Shown: positions 45,461 to 54,958, counted from the first letter of the stretch. The stretch is DNA of 64,000 nt from Novosphingobium flavum (GCF_014230315.1 NZ_JACLAW010000004.1:248001-312000), one strand, 5' to 3'. The notes: generated from the sequence alone by a model not told the origin. A program made the numbers and translations.

Positions 45461-46690
45461 GTGCAGGACACGGACTTGTCGATAGTGCCGCAAGCAGGAC
45501 AGCAGGCAGTGACGCGGCCGGTTTCGGTCTATGTCGGCGTCGGCTCGGTGATGACCAACTATGCGATCGACCCCGAGACCGGCGCGCTTTCCGCGCGGGG
45601 CAGCCATGTCCTGCCCTCGCGCGTGCAATATGGCTGGGACCACCCGGTCCTGCCGGTGCTCTATGCCGCCTGCGCCGATCGCGGGGCCGAAGGGCCGCCG
45701 CCGTTTTACCTGTGCGCCTTGCGGCGCGACGAGGCGGGCGACCTGACGCCGCTGGGTGAAACCGTGGTCCTCCCGGCGCGGCCGATCCACATGTGCACCG
45801 ATGGCGCCGGACGCCACGTGCTTGTGGCCTATGGCGATGCGCCGGGTCTGAGCGTGTTCGAGCTGGGCCCGGACGGATCGATCGGTGCCGAGATCGAGCG
45901 GGCCGAGGGTTTCGAGTTCGGGACCAAGCCGCACCAGGTGCGCGTCATGCCCGGCGACGGGCGGGCCGTGCTGGTTGCGCGCGGAGCCAAGGGCTTCGGC
46001 AAGCCGGCCTATGTCGAGGGGGCGTTCAAGATCGTCCGCTATGACCGGGGGCGGCTCGAAAACGTGGAATCCATCGCCCCTGCCGTGGCCGATGCGCCCC
46101 GCGGGTTCAATCCGCGCAATGTCGATTTTCATCCTTCCGAGCCGCTGCTGCTGGCCACGCTGGAGGCGCAGAACGAACTGGCCGTGTTCCGCATGGCGGG
46201 CGACACGATCGACCCCGTGCCGCTTTCCGCCGTTACGATCCTGGCCAACCCCGACAAGCTGTTCAAGCGGCAGGACGGCGGCGAGGTCCACGTCCATCCG
46301 GATGGGCGCCACGTTTACGTGGCCAATCGCAACGACGGCAATGTCGGCGGGCACAGCGGGCCTTCGTGGCTCAATCCCGATCCACTGCCGGTCTTCCCGG
46401 GCGGGGAGAACAATGTCGCGGTTTTTGCGCTCGATGCGGCAACGGGGCGGACGCAGCTGCTGCAGCATGTCGATACGCTCGGCCTGCATCCGCGCACCAT
46501 CGCGCTTGTCGCGGGGGGCAAGGTGCTGGTCGCGGGCAATGTCGCGCCGATCTTGCGGGAAGACGGGGCCCTGGTGCCTGCCAGCGTTACCTCGTTCCGG
46601 ATCGCGGACGATGGGCGACTGACGCTGGCGCACAAGCTCGACCTCGACGTGGGGGCGGAAAAGGTCGGATGGATGGGCGTCGCCGGCTGA
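45461..46690 (+). CDS. lactonase-family beta-propeller protein, 6-phosphogluconolactonase-like (409 aa)
   Basis: GTG 45461 with AGGAGG upstream fits better than an in-frame TTG at 45440. Seven-bladed propeller of the Pgl/carboxymuconate cyclase family: repeated blades with VYVGVGSVMTNYAIDPETGAL, HMCTDGAGRHVLVAYG, EVHVHPDGRHVYVANRNDG and HPRTIALVAGGKVLVAGN. No signal peptide, so cytoplasmic. It could open a sugar lactone or a muconolactone-type intermediate; the neighbouring lactone-hydrolase-like amidohydrolases favour a ring-cleavage pathway but do not prove it. First gene of a unit leading to a TonB receptor. Confidence 0.8.
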   Translation: MQDTDLSIVPQAGQQAVTRPVSVYVGVGSVMTNYAIDPETGALSARGSHVLPSRVQYGWDHPVLPVLYAACADRGAEGPPPFYLCALRRDEAGDLTPLGETVVLPARPIHMCTDGAGRHVLVAYGDAPGLSVFELGPDGSIGAEIERAEGFEFGTKPHQVRVMPGDGRAVLVARGAKGFGKPAYVEGAFKIVRYDRGRLENVESIAPAVADAPRGFNPRNVDFHPSEPLLLATLEAQNELAVFRMAGDTIDPVPLSAVTILANPDKLFKRQDGGEVHVHPDGRHVYVANRNDGNVGGHSGPSWLNPDPLPVFPGGENNVAVFALDAATGRTQLLQHVDTLGLHPRTIALVAGGKVLVAGNVAPILREDGALVPASVTSFRIADDGRLTLAHKLDLDVGAEKVGWMGVAG

Positions 46691-46794
46691 TGTCGGGGCG
46701 ACCGGAGAAATTCAAGCAATAGCAGCGAGTCGATGCCCGACGCTTCACCGAGAATGCGCAGCATCCGCCGCAATGGTATCAGGAGAGGTTCAAC

Positions 46795-49700
46795 ATGAAG
46801 CAGCTTTTCGCGACAACCCTGATGGCGGGCGCCAGCCTGTTCGCCATCCAGCCGGCCCAGGCCCAGGGTGCTCCGGCGAGCGCGCAGGCCGGCGAGGCTT
46901 CCGCTGACGCCGATGCCGAGACCATCGTCGTCACCGGCTCGCGCGTCATCACCAACGGCAACAACAGCCCGACGCCGATCACCATGGTGACGACCGAGGC
47001 CCTGACCCAGGCCAAGCCGACCACGGTGTTCGAGGCCCTGCTCGAGCAGCCGCTGATCGCGGCGGCGCGCGGCGGCAAGACCGCCGGTTCGACCGGCCAG
47101 GGCGGCAACAACAACTCGGCCGCCGTGCTCAACTTGCGCGGCCTTGGCGCGACGCGCGGCCTCGTCCTGCTCGACGGGCACCGCGTGCCGCCGCAGAACC
47201 TCGACGGCACGGTCGACCTCAACCAGATTCCGCAGATGCTGCTGCAGCGGGTTGACCTGCAGACCGGCGGTTCCTCGGCGGTCTACGGTTCGGATGCGAT
47301 CACCGGCGTGGTCAACTTCATCATCGACCGCAAGTTCAACGGGCTCAAGCTCAACACCCAGGTCGGCATCTCGCAATATGCTGACGAGCCGACCGTCAAC
47401 ATCGGCGGGGCCTGGGGCAAGGAGCTGTTCGACGGGCGCGGCCACTTCGAAGCCAGCCTTGACTACCGCTACGACGCCGGCCTTTTCCGCACCGACCGTG
47501 ACTACGTGCAGAAGCTGGGCGCCCCGGGCTGGACCCTGCAGGGCAACGGTTGCCCGGGCGGCACCGGCAGCGCCAACTGCGCGCCCTATTTCATCACCAA
47601 CACGGCGGTGGATTCGCTCGGCACTTTCGGCGGCAAGATCAACCAGATCACCGGCCAGCCCGCCGCCTCGATCAACGGCGTCAGCGTTTACGGCCTCGAC
47701 TTCACCCAGAACGGCGCGGCAACGCCTTTCGTCAACGGCAGCTCGGTGGGCTTCGGCACCAACCAGCTCGGCGGCGGCGGTGGCTGGAACAACGAGCAGG
47801 TGACGCTCGCCACCCCGCAGAAGTTCCTCCAGGCCTTTGGCCGGTTCGACTTCGACGTGAGCGACAACGTCCACTTCTACGTCATGGGCTTCTATGACCG
47901 GATCAAGCAGTATTCGTCGTTCCTGAACCTGCGTGCCAACGGGGCCAGCGCGTCGTCCGCCCTGGCCCAGGGCTTCCGCCTGACGCCGGACAATGCTTTC
48001 CTGCCGGACAACATCGCCGCCGCGATGAAGGGCGCGGGCGTGACCGCCTTCAACCTCGGCAAGTATTTCTCGGCTGCCCAGGCGCCGGTTTCTAGCACGA
48101 GCTACACCAACCAGAATTTCTACGTCGATGCCGGCTTCGAGGGCAAGCTGGCCGACTGGAACTGGAACGTCTCCTACGTTGGCACCCGCGTCAGCCAGGC
48201 CAACCGCTCGAACCAGACCTGGTCGACCGCGCGTTTGTTCGCGGCGCTGGATACGGTGAAGGTCAACGGCACGCCGACCTGCTGGGTCCTGACCCAGGCG
48301 CAATATGCCGCGAACTTCGCCGGCTGCGTCCCGCTCAACCCGTTCGGGCCGACCTCGGCCTCGCAGGCCGCGATCGACTACGTGCGCCAGCCGACCTATT
48401 ACGAAGGCATCACCAGCACTTACGATTTCTCGGGCGCGATCACCGGATCGCCGTTCGAGACCTGGGCCGGTCCGGTCAAAATGGCGCTGTCGGGCGAATA
48501 CCGCAAGATTGGCTATGAGCTGCGCAGCGATGCTCCGCCCGCCAACATCTCCGCGCTCGATTGCAACGCGCTCGGCCTGCTGCCCTCGCGTACCTCGTGC
48601 GTGCAGCAGAGCGCGACCAACATTGGCACGACCGGGACGTATGCCAATGGCACGGCGGCCCGCTCGCCGGTGTCGCAGAACGTGGCGGAAGGCGCGATCG
48701 AGGTCGACGTGCCGCTGCTCAAGGACGTGCCGCTGGCGCAGGACGTGCACATCAACGCCGCCGCGCGCTATGCCGACTATAACTCGAAGGGCAATGTCAT
48801 CGCCGGCACGCCCTATACCACGGCCAAGTTCCACGCGACCACGTGGAAGGTCGGGCTCGACTGGCATGTCAACGACATGATCACGATCCGGGCCACCCGC
48901 TCGAAGGACTTCCGCGCGCCGAACCTCAGCGAACTCTACACGCCGGGCCGCTCGCAGGGCCTGACCACGGGCACCGACTTCCTGACCAATTCGGTCGTCG
49001 GCACGGGCGGCTATACCCTGACCCAGCAGATCGGCGGCAACCCGAACCTCAAGCCGGAAGTGGGCAATACCACGACGGCGGGGATCGTGTTCAAGCCCTC
49101 GCCGCGCTTCAGCCTTGCAGTCGATGCCTATTTCATCCGCATCAAGGACGCGATCGTCTTCGTTGATGGCTCGCTGGTCCAGTTCCAGAACGCCTGTTAC
49201 GACAGCGGCGGCACTTCGCCCTACTGTGCGCTGCAGGTCCGTCCGGGCGGGTTCAGCCGGACTCCGGCCAACCAGGCCTCGACCAACGCGGCCACGCTGT
49301 TCTTCACCAATGCCCCGATCAACGCCGCGACGCTGCGCACGTCGGGCTTTGACGTCGAGATGAACTACAAGACCGACATCGGGGGCCATGCCCTTGGCCT
49401 GCGGTTCCTCGGTACGTACCAGCCGACGCTGCGCACGCTGCAGCCGAGCGCGGTGACCACCGACGCGGCAGGGGTCTCGGTCCCCAAGGTTCGCCTGCAG
49501 GGCATGATCAACTACAACGTCAGCGATGAATTCCGCATCGACTGGACGACCCGCTGGCGCAGCAAGCTGGCCAATGTCGATCCGCTGCTGGGCCTGCAGA
49601 CCGCGCCGGGTTCGCTCTACGTCGATCCGGTGACCTATTCGAACGTCAACTTCTCCTACAAGCCGAAGCCGTCGCTCGAACTGTTCTTCAACGTCCAGAA

Positions 49701-49833
49701 CGTGTTCAACCAGAAGCCGCCGCCGTATGCCCCGCAGGTAACTGGCGCGCCGGGCAGCCTCTCGGTGGGCTTCTACCCGTCGGACGATGCGATCGGCCGC
49801 TACTTCATTCTCGGGGCCCGCATGAAGCTCTGA
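46795..49833 (+). CDS. TonB-dependent outer membrane receptor (1012 aa)
   Basis: ATG 46795 follows AGGAG. Signal peptide residues 1-23 (MKQLFATTLMAGASLFAIQP core, then AQAQG). TonB-box-like AETIVVTGSRV at about 41-51, plug domain with VLNLRGLGATRGLVLLDGHR and QTGGSSAVYGSDAITGVVNF, then a large barrel (about 170-1012) ending GRYFILGARMKL. Its style (RGLGATRGLVLLDGHRV) is typical of the large sphingomonad receptor class for plant-derived carbohydrates or aromatics rather than siderophores. Surrounding hydrolases and MFS permeases suggest import of a bulky organic catabolic substrate. Confidence 0.93.
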   Translation: MKQLFATTLMAGASLFAIQPAQAQGAPASAQAGEASADADAETIVVTGSRVITNGNNSPTPITMVTTEALTQAKPTTVFEALLEQPLIAAARGGKTAGSTGQGGNNNSAAVLNLRGLGATRGLVLLDGHRVPPQNLDGTVDLNQIPQMLLQRVDLQTGGSSAVYGSDAITGVVNFIIDRKFNGLKLNTQVGISQYADEPTVNIGGAWGKELFDGRGHFEASLDYRYDAGLFRTDRDYVQKLGAPGWTLQGNGCPGGTGSANCAPYFITNTAVDSLGTFGGKINQITGQPAASINGVSVYGLDFTQNGAATPFVNGSSVGFGTNQLGGGGGWNNEQVTLATPQKFLQAFGRFDFDVSDNVHFYVMGFYDRIKQYSSFLNLRANGASASSALAQGFRLTPDNAFLPDNIAAAMKGAGVTAFNLGKYFSAAQAPVSSTSYTNQNFYVDAGFEGKLADWNWNVSYVGTRVSQANRSNQTWSTARLFAALDTVKVNGTPTCWVLTQAQYAANFAGCVPLNPFGPTSASQAAIDYVRQPTYYEGITSTYDFSGAITGSPFETWAGPVKMALSGEYRKIGYELRSDAPPANISALDCNALGLLPSRTSCVQQSATNIGTTGTYANGTAARSPVSQNVAEGAIEVDVPLLKDVPLAQDVHINAAARYADYNSKGNVIAGTPYTTAKFHATTWKVGLDWHVNDMITIRATRSKDFRAPNLSELYTPGRSQGLTTGTDFLTNSVVGTGGYTLTQQIGGNPNLKPEVGNTTTAGIVFKPSPRFSLAVDAYFIRIKDAIVFVDGSLVQFQNACYDSGGTSPYCALQVRPGGFSRTPANQASTNAATLFFTNAPINAATLRTSGFDVEMNYKTDIGGHALGLRFLGTYQPTLRTLQPSAVTTDAAGVSVPKVRLQGMINYNVSDEFRIDWTTRWRSKLANVDPLLGLQTAPGSLYVDPVTYSNVNFSYKPKPSLELFFNVQNVFNQKPPPYAPQVTGAPGSLSVGFYPSDDAIGRYFILGARMKL

Positions 49834-49844
49834 CCCGGATTGCC

Positions 49845-49876
49845 GTGGCGGCATGGCCTGCAAGGCCAGCCGCCAC
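49845..49876 (+). terminator. hairpin following the second TonB receptor
   Basis: GTGGCGGC-A-TGGCC pairs with GGCCA-GCCGCCAC around TGCAA, a 13-bp stem with one bulge, starting 11 nt after the receptor stop. Same arrangement as the stem after the first receptor (6671-6707). No T-run. Confidence 0.55.
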
Positions 49877-49903
49877 TCCGCTGCTTGCAAAGAGGACCCA
49901 GAC

Positions 49904-50341
49904 ATGACCGAGACTGCCGCACCCGCCGGGATCACCCCGCTGACCGTAGAGGACCGCTGCGCGATCCATGACCTGATCGCGGAATATTGCCACTACGAGG
50001 ACAGCGGCGATGCGGCCGGCTGGGCGAGCCTCTACACCACCGACGGCCGCTTCGTCGGCGGCGGCAACAAGCTTGCCGTCGGCTATGACGCGCTGCTCGA
50101 GTTCGCAACCCGGCGCTGGGCCGACAAGCCGCAGGTCCACGACTGGGTGCACTGGACCGCCAATATCGTTATCCGCCCCACTGCCGAGGGCGCCGAGGCG
50201 CGCTCGTTCCAGATGGTCGTCGAGTGCAAGGGCGACAATTACCGGATCTACAAGGTTTCGGGCAAGCATGACATCCTGCGCAAGGAAAACGGGCAGTGGC
50301 GCTTCTACGAACGGCGCGTTTTTCCGCTTCCGTTCCAATAA
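49904..50341 (+). CDS. SnoaL-like/NTF2-fold protein (145 aa)
   Basis: ATG 49904 after AGAGGA; a longer in-frame start at 49853 overlaps the hairpin. The fold is recognisable from DRCAIHDLIAEYCHYEDSGD, WASLYTTDGRFVGG and a C-terminal WRFYERRVFPLP. Such proteins are small enzymes (cyclases, isomerases, dehydratases) or ligand-binding proteins in aromatic, steroid and polyketide pathways. The Asp/His residues near the pocket (HDWVHWTANIVI) could be catalytic. Located between receptor and deacetylase-like genes, it most likely acts on the pathway substrate. Confidence 0.75.
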   Translation: MTETAAPAGITPLTVEDRCAIHDLIAEYCHYEDSGDAAGWASLYTTDGRFVGGGNKLAVGYDALLEFATRRWADKPQVHDWVHWTANIVIRPTAEGAEARSFQMVVECKGDNYRIYKVSGKHDILRKENGQWRFYERRVFPLPFQ

Positions 50342-50379
50342 GGCGGTTCCTGAATAGCTTGGGCGCGCAGAATTGATGC

Positions 50380-50415
50380 CCCGGCCGGCGGGGCTCTCGC
50401 CTATCGTCGGCCGGG
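50380..50415 (+). terminator. weak hairpin upstream of the ChbG-like gene
   Basis: CCCGGCCG (50380-50387) pairs with CGGCCGGG (50408-50415) with a 20-nt loop. It may separate the SnoaL-like and ChbG-like genes; no T-run. Confidence 0.3.
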
Positions 50416-50437
50416 AACCAACAGCCAGGACCCTGCA

Positions 50438-51535
50438 ATGATCGATCGTTCGCTCGCTTCCACTTTCAATCGCCGTGGTTTCATTGGTGCGGCAGGGCTC
50501 TCTGCCCTCGCCGTTTCCGCGCCGGGCCGGGTCCTGGGCCAGACGGCGGCGCGCCGGCGGATGATCGTCCGGGTCGACGATGTCGGCATGTCGAAGGTGT
50601 GCAACATCGGCACCTTTACCGCGATCGACGGCGGCATTCCCAGTGCCGCCGACATCATGCTCGATTCCCCCGGCACCGAAGACGCGCTGGAGCGGCTGCG
50701 GGCCTATCCGTGGCTCTCGGTCGGCTGGCATACCCACATGTGGGGGGCGCCGGTCCTGCCGGCGGCCGAGGTGCCCTCGCTGGTGGAGCGTGGCGGCCAG
50801 TTCGACGGGCGTTTCCGCACCGACCTCTCGCGGTCGCCCGACGTGGTCTACGAAGAGGCCGTGCGCGAGCTGCGCGCGCAATTGCTGCGCTGCGCCCGGA
50901 TCCTGGGCCGCATGCCCGACACCGGCGGCAACAACAACCCGACCACCCCGTGGACCCGGGCCATGCGGACCGTGCTGGACGACTACGGCATCCCCTACAA
51001 CTACTCGGCCACCGAGCCGACCGGGGCGGCCTATCTCAAGCGGATCAAGGATGCCCGCGCGCGGGGCGAGGAATGGGCCAAGTACTATTCCGATACGCCC
51101 CAGCCCGGCGTCAAGGCTCTGCCCAGGTGGGCCGACCGCAAGATCGTCACCCCGGCCAGCGCCGAGGCCTTCCGCGACCTGCTGACCGACTCGGTTTCGT
51201 CAGTGGAGAAGAACTACGATCCGGTGCTGTTCTACACCGAGGACCGCAGCGGCATCCTGACCTACCCGATGGACGTCGTCACCTGGCAGGCCTGGCATCC
51301 GGGTTATGTCGACTATTACACCTATCGCCTCGGCGAGCGTGTGAACCGCGCGCGGGCGCAGCAATTCGTGGTCGGCCGTGCGCAGGACGTGGCGGCGCTG
51401 ACCGATCCGCGGCTGCGCGCGTGGATCCGTGAGCACAAGATCGAACTGATCAATTTCCGCGATGCGCTCTACGGCTCGCACGAGTTCCAGAATCACCTGC
51501 TCGCCAGCGGCAGCGACCTGGCCGTTGCCGGGTAA
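50438..51535 (+). CDS. ChbG/YdjC-family deacetylase-like protein with Tat-type signal (365 aa)
   Basis: The N-terminus NRRGFIGAAGLSALAVSAPG is a twin-arginine-like signal with RR. The metal site resembles ChbG: VDDVGMS (the family's ADDFG motif) and SVGWHTHMWG with His-x-His. Further matches are RILGRMPDTGGNNN and the late WHPGYVDYYTYRL. ChbG removes an acetyl group from chito-oligosaccharides; here the substrate is unknown, and the extended 70-residue C-terminus plus export suggest a distinct subgroup. Last gene of the rightward unit, closed by a strong hairpin. Confidence 0.75.
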   Translation: MIDRSLASTFNRRGFIGAAGLSALAVSAPGRVLGQTAARRRMIVRVDDVGMSKVCNIGTFTAIDGGIPSAADIMLDSPGTEDALERLRAYPWLSVGWHTHMWGAPVLPAAEVPSLVERGGQFDGRFRTDLSRSPDVVYEEAVRELRAQLLRCARILGRMPDTGGNNNPTTPWTRAMRTVLDDYGIPYNYSATEPTGAAYLKRIKDARARGEEWAKYYSDTPQPGVKALPRWADRKIVTPASAEAFRDLLTDSVSSVEKNYDPVLFYTEDRSGILTYPMDVVTWQAWHPGYVDYYTYRLGERVNRARAQQFVVGRAQDVAALTDPRLRAWIREHKIELINFRDALYGSHEFQNHLLASGSDLAVAG

Positions 51536-51559
51536 GGGGACCGTTACCGCGTGAGCGGC

Positions 51560-51599
51560 TCGGCCCGGGGCGTTATCCTGGAGGAGCGCCCCGGGCCGA
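51560..51599. terminator. perfect 13-bp hairpin at a convergent junction
   Basis: TCGGCCCGGGGCG (51560-51572) pairs perfectly with CGCCCCGGGCCGA (51587-51599), 14-nt loop, between the ChbG-like stop and the converging MBL-fold gene stop at 51609. Likely bidirectional terminator. Confidence 0.7.
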
Positions 51600-51608
51600 A
51601 TGGCGCCC

Positions 51609-52535
51609 TCAGTGGTGCGCCTCGGCCTTGGTGCCGGTCACCTCGAGATAGATCGCGCGCGAGAACTGGGCCTGATGGACGTTGGGCGGCAGCGGGACCG
51701 AACTGGGCTGCGGTTCGCCCACCTTGGCCTCGATCTCCGGCAGGGCCATGCCCTTTTTCGCCAGCGCGGCCACTTCGCTCCGGGTCCGCACCGAATCGAT
51801 CATGTACTGGCGCAGGTTGCCCGGGGTCTGCGGTTCTCCGTGGCCGACGACGACCCACTTCGGCTTCAGCGCCAGCACGGCCTCGGCGCTCTTGACCCAG
51901 CCGAGCGTGCTGCCGCCCAGCTCCGGCTTGATATAGGGCCGGGGCTGATCCATGCAGAAGATGTCGGCCGCCATCGCCACCTTGCGGGCCGGGAACCACG
52001 CGACGAGATCGCCCGAGGTATGGGCCGGACCCCAGTTGAGCAGTTCGACGGGTTCGCCCGCGATAGTCAGGCGCAGGCGGCGTCCGACGACGTCGGTGGG
52101 GGCATAGGCTGCTGGAACGACTCCGCGCCCGGCCGCGATGTCTGCCTTGATCAGCTTGTCGGTCTCGGCCTGGGCGATGATCCGTACGCCCTTGGGAAAG
52201 GCGCTGACCCCGCCGATGTGATCTTCGTCGATATGGCTGATGATGACCGCCTTGATCGGCTTGTCGGTCACCTCGGCGATGCGGGCCTGGAGTTCCTGCG
52301 CGCGCTGGGCGTTGATCGTGACGTCATAGACGATGACCCCGTCCTTGCCGATGACGACCCCGGTGTTGCCGCCTTCCTTCGACCAGTAGACCCCCGGTGA
52401 GACCATCTTGAACTGGAGCGGGCGCGGGGCGGGGCGGGGCCTGTCCTGGGCCGAGGCCGGCAGGGCCAGCAGCAACGAGGCGGCCAGAGCCGTGGCGGCG
52501 GCGGGCGCGAAGCGGCCGGGGCGGGTGATGGTCAT
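51609..52535 (-). CDS. exported MBL-fold metallohydrolase with an HxDxDH site (308 aa)
   Basis: ATG 52535 with GAGGAA upstream. Signal peptide residues about 1-30 ending PASAQ. The zinc motif is SHIDEDHIGG: H101, D103, D105, H106, so the second His of the classical HxHxDH is Asp. Later ligands are H172 in WGPAHTSGD, D191 and H232 in VVVGHGEP. The Asp variant is known in ComEC-like MBL proteins and changes the site-1 ligand set, so beta-lactamase activity is unlikely. A periplasmic lactonase or esterase role in the island is plausible. Confidence 0.8.
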   Translation of the reverse strand: MTITRPGRFAPAAATALAASLLLALPASAQDRPRPAPRPLQFKMVSPGVYWSKEGGNTGVVIGKDGVIVYDVTINAQRAQELQARIAEVTDKPIKAVIISHIDEDHIGGVSAFPKGVRIIAQAETDKLIKADIAAGRGVVPAAYAPTDVVGRRLRLTIAGEPVELLNWGPAHTSGDLVAWFPARKVAMAADIFCMDQPRPYIKPELGGSTLGWVKSAEAVLALKPKWVVVGHGEPQTPGNLRQYMIDSVRTRSEVAALAKKGMALPEIEAKVGEPQPSSVPLPPNVHQAQFSRAIYLEVTGTKAEAHH

Positions 52536-52679
52536 CGGCGGTTGATTCCTCTCGGCGGTCAATGGTTATGTGGCGGCCCGGCCGATGGGACCGGGCACAG
52601 GGGGCGACCATAGGCTCTTGCCCGCGCGCTGCCCTATCCATTTTCCGTCGCGGGCGTTCACCTCTTGCGCGGGCGAGCA

Positions 52680-54098
52680 TCAGGCTCCCTCGTGTTCGAG
52701 TTCCTCCAGCGTGCGGCGGCCGGTCTCGAAAGCGATCACGAGGTAGGCCAGGCCTGCCAGCGCGAAGAGCGCGCCGAGGAACAGGAAGGCGGGCAGGATC
52801 GCCTCCAGCGTGGCGCGCGGTTTGATCAGGTCGGACGCGCCGACGATCAGGGCGAGGCCGAGCGGTCCGACGATCTTGCCCACCGATCCCGCGCCGTAGC
52901 ACAGGCCCGAACCGCGCCCGCGCAGGCGCTGCGGCCAGATTTCCGAGGTGTACATCGCCATGACCGCGAAGCTGCTGTCGCCGCATACGAAGGCGAGGCC
53001 GAAGACCAGCCGGAAATGCCCGGGGGTGAGCACGTCCCCGCGCGCCACCAGCGCGGCAAGGACCAGCAGGACCGCCGCGCCGAGGGCCGCCACCCCGCCG
53101 CAGCGCCGGCGCCCGAAACGGTCGGCCAGCCAGCCGGTCAGGACCCGGCCGACCAGCCCGGCGGCACTGAACGCCATCATCATGCGCGCGGCCTCGGCGG
53201 CGCTCAACGTGTGGATCTGGGCGAGCAGGGTCGGTGCCCAGAGCACCGTGCCGTAATAGGCGCCGACCAGCCCGAAGTTGATCAGCATGCCCGAGGCAAG
53301 CCGCCGCCGCTGGCGCAGCACGGCGCGCCAGGCGGGCGGCTCCTGCGGTAACGCATAGGCCGCCGCGATCTCGTCAAGATTGGCCCCGGCGCCGTGCGAC
53401 CAGGCCAAGGCCCGGCGTCCCTCTTCGGCATGCCCCCGGGCGAGGGCCCAGCGCGGCGATTCCGGCATGATCAGCGCGGCCAGCAGGCCGGCCACGGCGG
53501 GCAGCATGCCGAGCGCGAAGATCCCACGCCATCCGATCGAGGGCATCAGGAACGAGGCGCTGGCCGCCCCGAGCAGGAGACCGCCGACCGCCGTGGCCGA
53601 GACGATGCCGCTGGCAAAGCCCCGGCGCCGCGCCGGCACGAATTCCTGCACCAGCATGACGAAGATGAAGAAGCCGCCGGTGCCGAAGCCGATCACCGTG
53701 CGGAACAGCACGAGATAGAGCCAGTTGCCCTCGGGCGCGAAGGCCAGCGCCAGGCTGGCGGCCGAGCAGCACAGGATCGTGGCGAGGAAGGCGCGCCGCC
53801 GCCCGATCGCGTCGGCGACCTGCCCCCAGACCAGCGAGCCGATCACCGCGCCGATCCCGGAAGACAGCAGGATCGTGGCCGAGATTCCGTAGCTCAGCTG
53901 CCACGGCCCGGCGATCGCCGTCAGGACGAAGGCGATCAGGTAGATGTCCATGGTTTCGAGCATCCCCGCCCCGGCGCAGATCGCGACGATCTTCCACTGG
54001 TTGGCGGTGAGGCGGCCCGCGCCCTGCGTGCCTGAGGGGGCGGCGCCGGTCGCGGTAATGGGGGTGGGGGAAACGTCCGGGTGGATCGTCGTGGCCAT
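52680..54098 (-). CDS. MFS transporter, organic-acid/aromatic-acid type (472 aa)
   Basis: ATG 54098 with GGGGAG upstream; longer frames are shadows of the amidohydrolase. Twelve predicted TM helices, with the MFS signature GQVADAIGRRRAF between TM2 and TM3 and its counterpart GWLADRFGRRRCG between TM8 and TM9. MPESPRWALARG after TM6 is the sugar/aromatic-acid porter motif. The acidic C-terminal tail is cytoplasmic. Transcribed after an amidohydrolase gene 20 bp upstream, so probably imports that enzyme's substrate or an upstream precursor. Confidence 0.9.
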   Translation of the reverse strand: MATTIHPDVSPTPITATGAAPSGTQGAGRLTANQWKIVAICAGAGMLETMDIYLIAFVLTAIAGPWQLSYGISATILLSSGIGAVIGSLVWGQVADAIGRRRAFLATILCCSAASLALAFAPEGNWLYLVLFRTVIGFGTGGFFIFVMLVQEFVPARRRGFASGIVSATAVGGLLLGAASASFLMPSIGWRGIFALGMLPAVAGLLAALIMPESPRWALARGHAEEGRRALAWSHGAGANLDEIAAAYALPQEPPAWRAVLRQRRRLASGMLINFGLVGAYYGTVLWAPTLLAQIHTLSAAEAARMMMAFSAAGLVGRVLTGWLADRFGRRRCGGVAALGAAVLLVLAALVARGDVLTPGHFRLVFGLAFVCGDSSFAVMAMYTSEIWPQRLRGRGSGLCYGAGSVGKIVGPLGLALIVGASDLIKPRATLEAILPAFLFLGALFALAGLAYLVIAFETGRRTLEELEHEGA

Positions 54099-54118
54099 CG
54101 CGCTTCTCCCCGGCGGCG

Positions 54119-54958
54119 TCAGCCGCGTTGATGCTCGGCTTCGGCCGGTTGCCAGTCCAGCCAGCGGCAGACCGCGTCGCCCATGATCAGGCGGCAGGCC
54201 TGCGGGTCCAGCCAGTCCATCCCCTCGGTGAACATCGCCGCGATCTCGCGGTAGGGGGTGTGCATCCGGGTGAGGTCGGTGGCCCAGAAGATCCGCTCCG
54301 GCCCGAAGGCCTCGACCACCTGCAGGAACGGGCCGTGGAGCGAGGGCCAGGGGAAGCTGTCGACCGTGGAATAGGCGGGCAGGCCCCCGACCTTGACCGA
54401 GACGCCGGGCAGGGCGGCAAGGGCGAGGAGGCCCGGCAGGTGGGCAAAGGCGGCCGCGTCCTTGGCGCCGCGCGGGATGCCAAGGTGGTCGATACACACG
54501 CGCAAGGCCGGGTGGCGCCGCGCAATCTCGCCGATCAGCGGCACGCCGTCGGGGATCAGCACCATGACCGGGATGTCGGCGCGTTCGGCCTCCTCCCAGA
54601 TCCAGTCGGCCGAACCGTCGGTCAGCGCAGCCTGCTTTTCCGGGCTGTTGTAGTTGAGGCGCAGCCCGCTCATTCCCGGCTGGGACAGCCAGCCGCGCAG
54701 CAGGGCCCGATCCTCGCGGGTCTGGTCGATATTGCCGGTCACGGTGAAGCGCCCGGGCCAGCGCCGCGCCGCCTCGAGCGAGGGATCGTTGCCGCAGGGG
54801 TCCCAGGTCGGCGGGGCGAGCACGGCGCAGGCAATGCCCGCCGCGTCCATCTCGGCGATCAGGTCGTCGGCCGAGAACGGCTCCGGCCGGCCGGTGGTGT
54901 GGTGGGCCGAGGCGCGCCCGCCGCGCCAGATATGAACCTGGGCATCAACGATCCGCAC
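54119..54958 (-). CDS. amidohydrolase-2 family lactone/pyrone hydrolase-like enzyme (279 aa)
   Basis: TIM-barrel metal-dependent hydrolase. I start at GTG 54958 (GGGGGCGG upstream) so that the protein begins VRIVDAQVHIWRGG; another GTG at 54979 adds seven Gly-rich residues. Note QVH rather than a full HxH. GLRLNYNSP, VCIDHLGIPRGAKD and FWATDLTRMHTPY carry the later His and the catalytic Asp, which is kept here. Family members hydrolyse sulfomuconolactone, fuconolactone or 2-pyrone-4,6-dicarboxylate. Co-transcribed with the MFS gene and divergent from the second amidohydrolase cluster. Confidence 0.8.
   Translation of the reverse strand: MRIVDAQVHIWRGGRASAHHTTGRPEPFSADDLIAEMDAAGIACAVLAPPTWDPCGNDPSLEAARRWPGRFTVTGNIDQTREDRALLRGWLSQPGMSGLRLNYNSPEKQAALTDGSADWIWEEAERADIPVMVLIPDGVPLIGEIARRHPALRVCIDHLGIPRGAKDAAAFAHLPGLLALAALPGVSVKVGGLPAYSTVDSFPWPSLHGPFLQVVEAFGPERIFWATDLTRMHTPYREIAAMFTEGMDWLDPQACRLIMGDAVCRWLDWQPAEAEHQRG

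Noticed and set aside
46315..49935. 1206-residue minus-strand frame opposite the second TonB receptor
   Set aside because: Antisense shadow of high-GC codons with no recognisable domain or ribosome site.
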